A stretch of DNA of 64,000 nucleotides from Mycolicibacterium thermoresistibile (lineage in GTDB: Bacteria; Actinomycetota; Actinomycetes; Mycobacteriales; Mycobacteriaceae), in the NCBI RefSeq assembly GCF_900187065.1, contig NZ_LT906483.1, positions 2,232,001 through 2,296,000 of the forward strand, read 5' to 3'. Shown here one piece after another: positions 19,648-28,050 of the stretch. A program made the position numbers and the translations under genes. The stretch's first letter is position 1. Every line of letters starts with the position of its first letter. Below the pieces are notes generated by a model. That model made no database searches. It was not told the origin of the DNA and worked only from the letters and a program-made list of their open reading frames with translations.

Positions 19648-20213
19648 TGTGGGACATGGTTCATGACGGACGCGAAACCTTCCTGGCGGTGATGCGCGCG
19701 ATGTGCGCGCCCGGGACACCTATCCGGCTGCCCCGGCCGGTGCCGCTGTGCGGGGAGCGGGACCTCGACGGCGCCGCGGCGATCCTGCTGGCGCTGCTGG
19801 ACCGGGGTCTGACGCTGGCCGTGGCGGGCCCGGCGCTGGTCCAGCGTCTCGGCGCCGCGGTGATCGCGCACACCGGTGCGGAGACGACCGGGCTGTCCGA
19901 TGCGGACTGGGTGCTGGTACACGGCCCGGCGGCCGACGCGATCACCCGGGCCCGCCGCGGCAGCACCGATCGCCCGGAGGCCGGCGCCTCCATCGTCATC
20001 GCGGCATCCGGTCCGGCCATACCGGTCGTCGTCAGCGGGCCCGGTGTCCACGGACACACCACCGCCCACATCGCGCTCGACGACCTGGCGGTACACGCCT
20101 TCACCGCGGCGAACGCGGCCGCACCGTGCGGCGTGGACCTGTTCGTGGTGACCGGTCAGCAGGTGACGGCGCTGCCGCGTAGCGTGTCCGTCCAGCCGGG
20201 GGTCACGGTCTGA
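19647..20213 (+). CDS. phnH: C-P lyase core subunit PhnH
   Basis: PLP-transferase-like fold subunit (without PLP) of the C-P lyase core, 188 residues, close to the E. coli length. Conserved features: FLAVMRAMCAPGTP at the N-terminus, VVSGPGVHG in the middle, and CGVDLFVVTGQQVTALPRS at the C-terminus. The start at ATG 19647 gives a one-base overlap with phnG; ATG 19656 would be a 3-codon shorter alternative. Confidence 0.9.
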   Translation: MWDMVHDGRETFLAVMRAMCAPGTPIRLPRPVPLCGERDLDGAAAILLALLDRGLTLAVAGPALVQRLGAAVIAHTGAETTGLSDADWVLVHGPAADAITRARRGSTDRPEAGASIVIAASGPAIPVVVSGPGVHGHTTAHIALDDLAVHAFTAANAAAPCGVDLFVVTGQQVTALPRSVSVQPGVTV

Positions 20214-21274
20214 TGTACGCCACCATGCGGGAGACCGCGGGGCTGGAGGCGGCCCGCGCCCTCGTGACGCATCGGCCCGGCGGCGGCGAGCGCACCGACA
20301 CCTCGCTGCTGGAGGAACAACTGTGCGCCGAGGCCGGACTGTGGGAACCGGCGGTGGCCCGCCGGGCCCTGCACCAGTCGCGCGGCGACATCGCCCATGC
20401 CGTGTCGATGCTGCGGGTCTGGGCGGCCACCCAGCCCCATGTCGCCGCGGCGGCGGTTCGCCCCGACGACGTGGTCGTGCTGCGTCGGCTGTCTTCGGCC
20501 TACCCGCAGATCCCCGGCGGTCAATGGCTCGGTGCGGCACCCGAACTCATGCCCCGTGAGCTGGACTGGTCCCAACCCGCGCCCGGCGACGGGCCGGCGG
20601 CGCCCGAACCGCCCGAACAGCCGCCCGGGCCGGGACCGGACGCGAAACCACCCACCCGGGCCGGCACACCGCGAGTGCGCGATCTCATCGACGGTGTGGC
20701 GATGCGGCGTCCACCCGTCGACGGTGACGGGGCCGATCCGGCCGCGACGGTGCCGGCGCCGCCCTATCCGCGGGCGGCGGTGCTGGCCCTGCTGGCGCGT
20801 GGAGAGACCGGTGCGCTGGTCGCCCTCGCGGCACTGATCCTGGGCCGGCGTTCCGAGGCCGTCCTGGTGGAGCTCACCGTCGGGGTGGCCGGTGTCCGGG
20901 TACCGCACCCGCGCACCGGTGTGCCCTGTCTGGCCGCCGAGGTGCCGGTCACCGAGGTGGAGGTGGTGCTCGACGCGGAGGTCGACGGGCGGCCCGGGCT
21001 GGCCACCGGTTGGGGGGCGTCGCTGGGCACCGTGGAACGACGGGCCATCGCACTGGCCCTGCTCGACGCCGCCATGCAGGCCGACCGGGAACTGCGCGAA
21101 CCACTGCTGCTGGACCCTCAGACGGTGCTGGCGGCGACCGACGGGCCGGCCACCAACGGCTTCGTCGAACACCTCAGATTGCCGCACTACGCCGGCTTCA
21201 CCGCCTACCTGGCCCGGGCCGTGCCGGACCCCACCACACCGATGACCGAGAGCCGCATGAGAGAAGCACCATGA
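20213..21274 (+). CDS. phnI: C-P lyase core subunit PhnI (divergent)
   Basis: Nucleosidase-like subunit needed for forming the ribose phosphonate intermediate. The 353-residue protein matches PhnI at the N-terminus (MYATMRETAGLEAA), at IPGGQWLG, at GWGASLGTVERRAIALALLD and at NGFVEHLRLPHYAGF. A Pro/Gly-rich linker replaces the middle (about 120-158). The RGYG-x-x-HP segment that I remember as highly conserved in the family is not evident; the aligned stretch reads LGRRSEAVLVELTVG. Overlaps phnH by 1 base and phnJ by 4. Confidence 0.88.
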   Translation: MYATMRETAGLEAARALVTHRPGGGERTDTSLLEEQLCAEAGLWEPAVARRALHQSRGDIAHAVSMLRVWAATQPHVAAAAVRPDDVVVLRRLSSAYPQIPGGQWLGAAPELMPRELDWSQPAPGDGPAAPEPPEQPPGPGPDAKPPTRAGTPRVRDLIDGVAMRRPPVDGDGADPAATVPAPPYPRAAVLALLARGETGALVALAALILGRRSEAVLVELTVGVAGVRVPHPRTGVPCLAAEVPVTEVEVVLDAEVDGRPGLATGWGASLGTVERRAIALALLDAAMQADRELREPLLLDPQTVLAATDGPATNGFVEHLRLPHYAGFTAYLARAVPDPTTPMTESRMREAP

Positions 21275-22158
21275 CAACCGTTTCCGAGCACCCGACGGTG
21301 GCCCGGCTGGCCGCCGGCCACGGCCGCACCCAGGCGTACGCCTACCTCGACGAGGACACCAAGCGCACCGTGCGCCGCGCGATCCTCAAGGCGCTGGCGA
21401 TCCCGGGTTGGCAGGTGCCGTTTGCGTCCCGGGAGATGCCGGTCGCGCGGGGGTGGGGCAGCGGGGGACTGCAGGTCACCCTGGCGCTGGTCGGACCCAC
21501 CGACGTGGTCAAGGTCATCGACCAGGGTGACGACCACTCGGTCAACGCGGCCGCGATGCGCGACCTGATCAGCCGGTCGGCACAGTGCGGGGCGACCACG
21601 AGCACCCGCGCGGCGACCATCATCCAGAGCAGGCACCGCATACCGGAGGCGGATCTGCGCCCGGATCAGATTCTGGTGCTGCAGGTTCCGCACCCCGAGC
21701 CGTTGCGCCGGGTGATCCCGGACGAACTCGAGGCGCGGCGCCGCCACGCCGCCGGCGACTACTCGCCGGCATGGCTGGACCTCTACGACGCCCAGGTGCG
21801 GCTGGGCGGGCCGCGCACCGGCGCCGACCACCCGGTGCTGGTCGACGGGACCCGGTTGATGAGCCCGAGCCCGATACCCCGCCACGACGTGCTGAGGCTG
21901 GACCGTCGCCCGCATCCGATCCTGCTGGGCGCCGGCCGACGCGCCCGGATCACCGCGCTGCCGCCCCACACGCCGGTACGCCCCCTGGAATTCGACGATG
22001 TTCCGCTGACGGCCGAGATGGCCGCCGCGCCGTGCCACCGGTGCGCCGGCACCACCTCCTACCGGGTGCCCACCGACGCCGCCGGCCCGGACACCGGCCT
22101 GCTGTGGTGCTGCAGCGACATCGACGCCTGCCACGAACGTCGCGGCGGTGCCTCATGA
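21271..22158 (+). CDS. phnJ: C-P lyase catalytic subunit PhnJ (radical SAM)
   Basis: Cleaves the carbon-phosphorus bond of the ribose phosphonate using S-adenosylmethionine and a 4Fe-4S cluster, giving an alkane and a 1,2-cyclic ribose phosphate. The 295-residue protein has the conserved Gly46 in AIPGWQVPF (the glycyl radical position, Gly32 in E. coli), GWGSGGLQVT, and the C-terminal cysteine set C255, C258, C281 and C287 (CHRC and CSDIDAC), with an extra C280. All key residues are present, so it should be active. Confidence 0.95.
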   Translation: MTTVSEHPTVARLAAGHGRTQAYAYLDEDTKRTVRRAILKALAIPGWQVPFASREMPVARGWGSGGLQVTLALVGPTDVVKVIDQGDDHSVNAAAMRDLISRSAQCGATTSTRAATIIQSRHRIPEADLRPDQILVLQVPHPEPLRRVIPDELEARRRHAAGDYSPAWLDLYDAQVRLGGPRTGADHPVLVDGTRLMSPSPIPRHDVLRLDRRPHPILLGAGRRARITALPPHTPVRPLEFDDVPLTAEMAAAPCHRCAGTTSYRVPTDAAGPDTGLLWCCSDIDACHERRGGAS

Positions 22159-22991
22159 CCGTCGACGCCGCGCCGGGACCCGTCCCGACACTGCTGCCGC
22201 CCGAACCGGTGCTGTCGGTGCGCGAACTGTCGCACCGGTACGGGCCCGGCTGCCCCGACTGCGTGGAACACACCGGCCCGGCGGCCGGCACCAACCGCTG
22301 CCCGATCTGCGGGTCGATCATCGCGATCCACGCCGCCACCTTCGATGTGGGCCCGCGTGAGGTGCTCGGCATCGTCGGCGAATCCGGTTCGGGCAAGACC
22401 ACGCTGCTGCGCTGCCTGTACCGGGCCGGGACGGCGGTGTCCGGCTCGGTCCGCATCGACGGTGAGCCGGTCCGGCGGTCGGCGGTGGTGATGGTGCACC
22501 AGAACGCGCTCGCCGCCGGTCTGCACCTCCGGCTGGCGGCGGAGGCCAATGTGGCGCAGCGGCTTCTGGAACGCGGCTGGCGCGGTTTCGGCGCCATCCA
22601 CGACCGGGCCGGGGCGATGCTGACCGAGCTGGGCCTGAACCCGGAACGGCACACCGACCCGTTGGAGACCTTCTCCGGCGGTATGCAGCAGCGGGTCCAG
22701 CTGGCCCGGGCACTGGTCGATCCGCCCCGGTTGCTGTTGCTCGACGAACCCACTACCGGGCTGGATCCCTCGGTGCAGGCCGGCCTGCTCGACGCCGTGC
22801 AGCGGGTCACCGGGCGGCTCGACTCGGCGACGGTGGTGGTCTCCCACGATCTGGCCGCGGTGCGGGTCCTGGCGTCGCGGATCCTGGTGGTGTATCACGG
22901 CCGGATCGTCGAAGACGGTGTCGCCGAACAGGTTCTGGAAGACCCTCGGCACCCGTACACCCAGCTGCTGGTGTCGTCGAGGTTGACATGA
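22155..22991 (+). CDS. phnK: C-P lyase ABC-type ATPase PhnK, with four-cysteine insertion
   Basis: Soluble ABC ATPase that docks on the PhnGHIJ core. The 278-residue protein has Walker A GESGSGKT (75-82), signature FSGGMQQRVQLARAL, Walker B LLLLDEPTTGLDPSVQ and the H-loop VVVSHDL, and ends with the typical HPYTQLLVSS. Unlike E. coli PhnK it has an insertion after the first strand (about 33-55) with two CxxC pairs, C33/C36 and C49/C52, resembling a small zinc ribbon. Overlaps phnJ and phnL by 4 bases each. Confidence 0.93.
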   Translation: MTVDAAPGPVPTLLPPEPVLSVRELSHRYGPGCPDCVEHTGPAAGTNRCPICGSIIAIHAATFDVGPREVLGIVGESGSGKTTLLRCLYRAGTAVSGSVRIDGEPVRRSAVVMVHQNALAAGLHLRLAAEANVAQRLLERGWRGFGAIHDRAGAMLTELGLNPERHTDPLETFSGGMQQRVQLARALVDPPRLLLLDEPTTGLDPSVQAGLLDAVQRVTGRLDSATVVVSHDLAAVRVLASRILVVYHGRIVEDGVAEQVLEDPRHPYTQLLVSSRLT

Positions 22992-23680
22992 GCCACACCA
23001 CGCGACGCGGCGCCGCGCACGAGATCACCGTGCGGGCCCTGACCAAGGAATTCGGGACCGGACCGTCCGGCCGCGGCGCCGTGCTCGACGGTGTCGACCT
23101 CACCGCACGGCCCGGCACGCTGACGCTGATCGTGGGCGGGCCGCTGACGGGCAAGACCACGCTGGCGCGGTGTCTGACCGGAACGTACCGCCCGGACGGC
23201 GGGCGGATCGGCTACCGGCTCGGCGGGGAACAGGTCGACCTCGCCACCGCACCCGCCCGCACCGTGGCCTGGCTGCGCGGCCGCCACATCGCCAGGTTCG
23301 ACGAACCGGTGGCCGCACCACCCACCGTGCCCGCCGTGACGGCGGTGACCCGGGCCGCCGGCTGCGACCGCCCGTCGGCGATCAGGACGCTGCGGCAGCT
23401 GCAGGCGGTGGACGTGACCACGTGCGCGGTGGGCCGGTTGCGCTCCCGGGACCGGGACGCGGTGGCGCTCGCCGCGGCGCTGGCCGCCCGACGCCCGTTC
23501 GTGGTCCTCGACCAGCCGGAAAGAAGCTGTCCGGCCGGGATATTGGCGGCCGAACTGGAACGCATCGTCGCCGCCGGTGCGGCGGTGGTGGTGACCGCGG
23601 CGCCCCGCACGGAGCTGACGTCGATCGCCACCGAGGTCGGTGAGCTGAGGGAAGGAAGACTCACATGGCACACACCGTGA
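22988..23680 (+). CDS. phnL: C-P lyase ABC-type protein PhnL, degenerate ATPase motifs
   Basis: Partner of PhnK in the C-P lyase complex by position and overall fold, 230 residues. Walker A is acceptable (GGPLTGKTT, residues 50-58), but the LSGGQ signature is replaced by GRLRSRDRDAV (about 149-159), the Walker B catalytic Glu by Gln (VVLDQP, Gln176), and no D-loop or H-loop His is seen (VVTAAPRTEL). It may bind but not hydrolyse ATP, with PhnK as the active half. The gene is unbroken. Its end overlaps phnM by 16 bases. Confidence 0.85.
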   Translation: MSHTTRRGAAHEITVRALTKEFGTGPSGRGAVLDGVDLTARPGTLTLIVGGPLTGKTTLARCLTGTYRPDGGRIGYRLGGEQVDLATAPARTVAWLRGRHIARFDEPVAAPPTVPAVTAVTRAAGCDRPSAIRTLRQLQAVDVTTCAVGRLRSRDRDAVALAAALAARRPFVVLDQPERSCPAGILAAELERIVAAGAAVVVTAAPRTELTSIATEVGELREGRLTWHTP

Positions 23681-24867
23681 TCGAACGGGTGACGGTCGTT
23701 CCGGGCCGGGGCAGACCGGTGCTGCCCTCGGCGACGGTCAGCCTCGACGCCGCCGGCCGCGTCACCGCGATCGATCCGGATCCCGGTGCGCCACCGTACG
23801 ATCCAGCGCCGGACGACATGCCGACCGGCAGCCTGCTGCTGGTGCCGGCCGCTGTCGACCTGCACCTGGACAACCTCGTGCAGCGGCGCCGGCCCCGCGC
23901 CGGGGTCACCCTGGACCACGCGGCGGTGATCACCGCCCTGGACGCCGAATGCGCCGCGTCCGGAATCGCCACGGTGTGCGTGGCGGCCCGCTGTGAACAC
24001 TCGCCGCACAAGGGCATCGACATCGCCGATGCCGCCCGCCTCGCCGCGGTCGTCGAGGACCTGGGCCCGTCGCTGAGTTGCGACTGGCGCATCCACGCCC
24101 GGGTCGAACTCACCGACGACGGCGCGGTCGACGCGCTGCACGCGGTGCTGGCGGCGTCGTCCCGGGTGGCGCTGATCTCGCTGATCGAGACGTCGGTGCA
24201 GCGGAGCCGGTTCGGTTCGCTCGCCGAGACCCGCGCGTTCTACGCCGAGGACTGGGGGGTGAGTGAGGCCGAGGTCGAGGAGGTGTTCGCGGTCGACCCG
24301 GCCCGGCTGGCCCGCGTCGACGGCCGGCGCGCCGACGTGGCCGCCCTGGCCGTGGCCCGGGGCATCCCGTTCGCCGGTCACGACGACCGCACCCCCGAGC
24401 ACGTCGAGCAGAGCCACGAACTGGGCGCGCGGATCGCCGAATTCCCGCTGACCATGGCCGCCGCACGGCACGCCCGGCAACGCGGCATGCACGTGGTGCT
24501 CGGCGCACCGAACGCCTACCGCGGGCGGTCCACCTCGCCGGGCAACGTGCTGGCGGCCGCGGCGGTGTCCGCAGGCGTCTGCGACATCCTGTGCTCCGAT
24601 TACCTTCCCGCGGCCCTGCAGACCGCGCCTCACATCCTCGCCCGGAACGGGGTGGCGCCGCTGGCACGGACCGTCGATCTGGTGTCGGTGAACCCGGCGG
24701 CGGCCCTGGGCCTGCCCAGCCCGGCGATCGATGTCGGCGCACCGCTGACCGCGGCGCTGCAGCAGGTGTCGACCGGCGGTGCACCGGTGGGCCTCGCCCT
24801 GTGGCGCGACGGGCGGTTGGTCTTCAGTCGTACGGGTTCCGGCGCGCGGGCCGAACCGGCCCGATGA
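23665..24867 (+). CDS. phnM: Ribose 1-phosphonate 5-triphosphate diphosphatase
   Basis: Amidohydrolase-fold enzyme that removes diphosphate from the ribose phosphonate triphosphate made by PhnGHI, yielding the PhnJ substrate. The 400-residue protein has metal-binding DLHLDN in the first strand, a HARVEL segment, AGHDDRT, and APNAYRGRSTSPGN with CSDYLP near the C-terminus. ATG 23665 has a good ribosome-binding site (GAAGGA) and lies inside the phnL 3' end. Last gene of the operon; no phnN, phnO or phnP follows. Confidence 0.93.
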   Translation: MAHTVIERVTVVPGRGRPVLPSATVSLDAAGRVTAIDPDPGAPPYDPAPDDMPTGSLLLVPAAVDLHLDNLVQRRRPRAGVTLDHAAVITALDAECAASGIATVCVAARCEHSPHKGIDIADAARLAAVVEDLGPSLSCDWRIHARVELTDDGAVDALHAVLAASSRVALISLIETSVQRSRFGSLAETRAFYAEDWGVSEAEVEEVFAVDPARLARVDGRRADVAALAVARGIPFAGHDDRTPEHVEQSHELGARIAEFPLTMAAARHARQRGMHVVLGAPNAYRGRSTSPGNVLAAAAVSAGVCDILCSDYLPAALQTAPHILARNGVAPLARTVDLVSVNPAAALGLPSPAIDVGAPLTAALQQVSTGGAPVGLALWRDGRLVFSRTGSGARAEPAR

Positions 24868-24966
24868 CCTCCCCGGTGATCGCGGCGGCCACCTCCGCAC
24901 GCTGTGCAAAGATGGCTGTGGAGCCGGAAAGCGGGCACACAGCGAGGGGATAAGAGGAGCGCGGCG

Positions 24967-27900
24967 GTGGTGAACTTGAAAGCGATCTCCAAGCCGGTGG
25001 AACGGCTGGTGGCCACCGCGCAGAACGGGTTGGAGGTGTTGCGCTACGGCGGTCTGCAGACCGACATGGCGCCCTCCCCGTTCCAGATCATCCAGAGTGT
25101 GCCGATGTACCGGCTGCGGCGGTACTTCCCGCCGGACACCCGGCCCGAGGCGCCGCCACCGGGCCCCCCGGTGCTGATGGTGCACCCGATGATGATGTCG
25201 GCCGACATGTGGGATGTCACCCGGGAGAGCGGTGCGGTCGGCATCCTGCACCGGTCGGGCATCGACCCGTGGGTGATCGACTTCGGATCCCCGGACAAGA
25301 TCGAAGGCGGGATGCAGCGCAACCTGGCCGACCATGTGGTGGCGCTGTCGGAGGCCATCGACGTCGTCAAACAGGTCACCGGCCGTGATGTGCACCTGGC
25401 CGGCTACTCCCAGGGCGGGATGTTCTGCTACCAGGCCGCGGCCTACCGCCGCTCCAAGGACCTCGCCAGCATCATCGCGTTCGGCGCCCCGGTGGACACC
25501 CTGGCCGCCCTGCCGCTGAACCTGCCCGCCGGGCCGGCCGCGGCGGCCGCCGACTTCATGGCCGACCACGTGTTCAGCCGCATCGACATCCCGGGTTGGT
25601 TGGCACGCACCGGATTTCAGATGCTCGACCCGGTCAAGACGGCGCAGGCCCGGCTGGAGTTCCTGCGGCAGCTGCATGACCGGGAGGCGCTGCTGCCGCG
25701 GGAACAGCAGCGCCGATTCCTGGCGTCGGAGGGCTGGATCGCCTGGTCCGGACCGGCGATCTCGGAACTGCTCAAACAGTTCATCGCGCACAACCGGATG
25801 ATGACCGGCGGCTTCTCCATCAACGGTGAGCTGGTGACGCTGTCCGACATCAAGTGCCCGGTGCTGGCCGTGGTCGGTGAGGTCGACGACATCGGCCAAC
25901 CGGCGTCGGTGCGCGGCATCAAACGTGCCGCGCCCGACGCAGATGTGTACGAGTTCACCATCCGCGCAGGACATTTCGGTTTGGTCGTCGGGTCGAAGGC
26001 GTCCAGCCAGACGTGGCCGACGGTGGCCAAGTGGGTGAAGTGGATCGAGGGCGGCACCGAGATGCCCGAACAGGTGGCGCCGATGGCGCCGCAGGCAGCC
26101 GACCCGGACGAAACCGGTGTGACGTTGGCGTCCCGGGTCGCGCACGGCACCGCCGCCGCCGGGGAGATGGTGTTCACCCTGGCCCGCACCGCGGCCGACG
26201 CGGTGGTCGCGGCGAACCGCTCGGCGCGCACCCTGGCCGTCGAGACCGCGCGCACCCTGCCCCGGCTGACCCGCCTGGGGCAGATCACCGACCACACCCG
26301 CATCTCGCTGGGCCGCATCATGTCCGAACAGGCCCGCAACGCCCCGCGCGGCGAATGCCTGCTGTTCGACGGCCGGGTGCACACCTACGAGGCGGTGGAC
26401 CGCCGGATCAACAACGTGGTGCGCGGGCTGATCGATGTGGGGGTGCGGCAGGGCACCCGGGTGGGCGTGCTGATGGAGACCCGGCCCAGCGCGCTGGTGG
26501 CGATCGCCGCGCTGTCCCGGTTGGGTGCGGTCGCGGTGCTGATACCGCCGGATGCCGACCTCGCCGAGGCCGCCCGGCTGGGCGCGGTGACCGAGATCAT
26601 CGCCGACCCCGGACATCTGGACGCGGCGCGTGCCCTGGGCCAGCGGGTGCTGGTCCTCGGCGGCGGGGAGAACCGCGACCTGAACCTGACCCTGTCAGAA
26701 GACGTCGCGGACATCGTCGACATGGAGCAGATCGACCCCGACGAGGTCGAGCTGCCCGGCTGGTACCGGCCCAATCCGGGGCTGGCCTGCGATCTGGCGT
26801 TCATCGCGTTCAGCCGCACCGACGGTGAGCTGGTGGCCCGCCAGATCACCAACTTCCGGTGGGCGGTGTCGGCGTTCGGCACCGCGTCGGCGGCCAACCT
26901 GGGCCGCGGCGACACCGTCTACTGTCTGACCCCGCTGCACCACCAGTCCGGTCTGTTGGTGGCGCTGGGCGGTGCGGTGGTCGGTGGTTCGCGGATCGCG
27001 CTGTCGCGGGGGTTGCGACCGGACCGCTTCGTCCACGAGCTCCGTCAGTACGGCGTCACGGTGGTGTCCTACACCTGGGCGATGCTCGGCGAGGTGATCG
27101 ACGATCCCGGGTTCTCGCTCAGCGGCGGCCATCCGGTCCGGCTGTTCATCGGTTCGGGTATGCCGACCGGCCTGTGGAAGCGGGTCGTCGACATCTTCGA
27201 GCCGGCCCAGGTGGTCGAGTTCTTCGCCACCACCGACGGGCACGCCGTGCTCGCGAACGTCTCCGGCGCCAAGATCGGCAGCAAGGGCCGGCCGCTGCCT
27301 GGCGTCCGGCAGCTCGAGCTGGGCGCCTACGACCCCGAGGACGACCTGATCCTCGAGGACGAACGGGGGTTCGTGCGCCGCGCCGAACCCGACGAGGTCG
27401 GGGTGCTGTTGGCCCGGCCGCGCGGACCCGTCGATCCGACCGCGTCGATCAAGCGGGGGGTGTTCGCGCCGGCGGACACCTGGGTGTCGACGGAGTATCT
27501 GTTCCGCCGCGACGAGGACGGCGACTTCTGGCTGGTCGGTAACCGCGGCGCGGTCATCCACACCGCGCGCGGGCCGGTGTACGCCGCCGCGGTCAACGAC
27601 GCCGCCGGGCGGATCGGGCCGGTGGATCTCGCGGTGACCTACCCGGTGCCGGTGGGGGACAGACAGCTCGCGGTGACCGCGCTGAAACTGCGGCCCGGCG
27701 GCAGCCTTCCCTCCGCCGATCTGTCCGAGGCGCTTGCCGACCTCCCCGTCGGCAGCCCGCCGGACATCGTGCACGTCGTGCCGTCGATGGAGCTGAGCGC
27801 CACCTATCGCCCGCTGGACGGACCGCTGCGGGCGGCCGGGGTGCCGAAAGCGTCCCGCACCGCCTGGTTCCTGGACCCGGAGACCGGCCGCTACCGGCGG

Positions 27901-27969
27901 CTCACCGCGGCGGTGCGGTCCGAGCTGGTCGGGCGCCGGCGCCGCGCCGACGCGGAGTCCACGGGATAA
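24967..27969 (+). CDS. Bifunctional PhaC-like alpha/beta hydrolase / acyl-CoA synthetase-like protein (Rv1683 family)
   Basis: Two-domain protein of 1000 residues. The N-terminal half (about 30-370) resembles class III PHA synthase/lipase alpha/beta hydrolases, with nucleophile elbow AGYSQGGM (Ser rather than the Cys of PHA synthases) and AGHFGLV carrying the likely His. The C-terminal half (about 435-1000) resembles AMP-forming acyl-CoA synthetases, but the glycine-rich TSGTTGxPKG loop is replaced by AFSRTDGELVARQ. GTG 24967 has a GAGGAG ribosome-binding site at a 7-base spacing; GTG 24970 is equally possible. M. tuberculosis Rv1683 has been described as a lipid-handling bifunctional enzyme. 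Adenylation activity is doubtful from sequence. Confidence 0.88.
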   Translation: MVNLKAISKPVERLVATAQNGLEVLRYGGLQTDMAPSPFQIIQSVPMYRLRRYFPPDTRPEAPPPGPPVLMVHPMMMSADMWDVTRESGAVGILHRSGIDPWVIDFGSPDKIEGGMQRNLADHVVALSEAIDVVKQVTGRDVHLAGYSQGGMFCYQAAAYRRSKDLASIIAFGAPVDTLAALPLNLPAGPAAAAADFMADHVFSRIDIPGWLARTGFQMLDPVKTAQARLEFLRQLHDREALLPREQQRRFLASEGWIAWSGPAISELLKQFIAHNRMMTGGFSINGELVTLSDIKCPVLAVVGEVDDIGQPASVRGIKRAAPDADVYEFTIRAGHFGLVVGSKASSQTWPTVAKWVKWIEGGTEMPEQVAPMAPQAADPDETGVTLASRVAHGTAAAGEMVFTLARTAADAVVAANRSARTLAVETARTLPRLTRLGQITDHTRISLGRIMSEQARNAPRGECLLFDGRVHTYEAVDRRINNVVRGLIDVGVRQGTRVGVLMETRPSALVAIAALSRLGAVAVLIPPDADLAEAARLGAVTEIIADPGHLDAARALGQRVLVLGGGENRDLNLTLSEDVADIVDMEQIDPDEVELPGWYRPNPGLACDLAFIAFSRTDGELVARQITNFRWAVSAFGTASAANLGRGDTVYCLTPLHHQSGLLVALGGAVVGGSRIALSRGLRPDRFVHELRQYGVTVVSYTWAMLGEVIDDPGFSLSGGHPVRLFIGSGMPTGLWKRVVDIFEPAQVVEFFATTDGHAVLANVSGAKIGSKGRPLPGVRQLELGAYDPEDDLILEDERGFVRRAEPDEVGVLLARPRGPVDPTASIKRGVFAPADTWVSTEYLFRRDEDGDFWLVGNRGAVIHTARGPVYAAAVNDAAGRIGPVDLAVTYPVPVGDRQLAVTALKLRPGGSLPSADLSEALADLPVGSPPDIVHVVPSMELSATYRPLDGPLRAAGVPKASRTAWFLDPETGRYRRLTAAVRSELVGRRRRADAESTG

Positions 27970-28050
27970 CCGGGTAACGGCGACGGCCTGCCGGTCGATG
28001 TCACGATTGTTAGGCTCCCGCTGGCGGCAGCCGCAAACCGAAGGAGCGCA

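Noticed and set aside
23212..26616. Minus-strand open frame of over 1100 codons opposite phnL, phnM and the Rv1683-like gene
   Set aside because: Spans several unrelated plus-strand genes, has repetitive composition and no recognisable motif; a GC-driven artefact.
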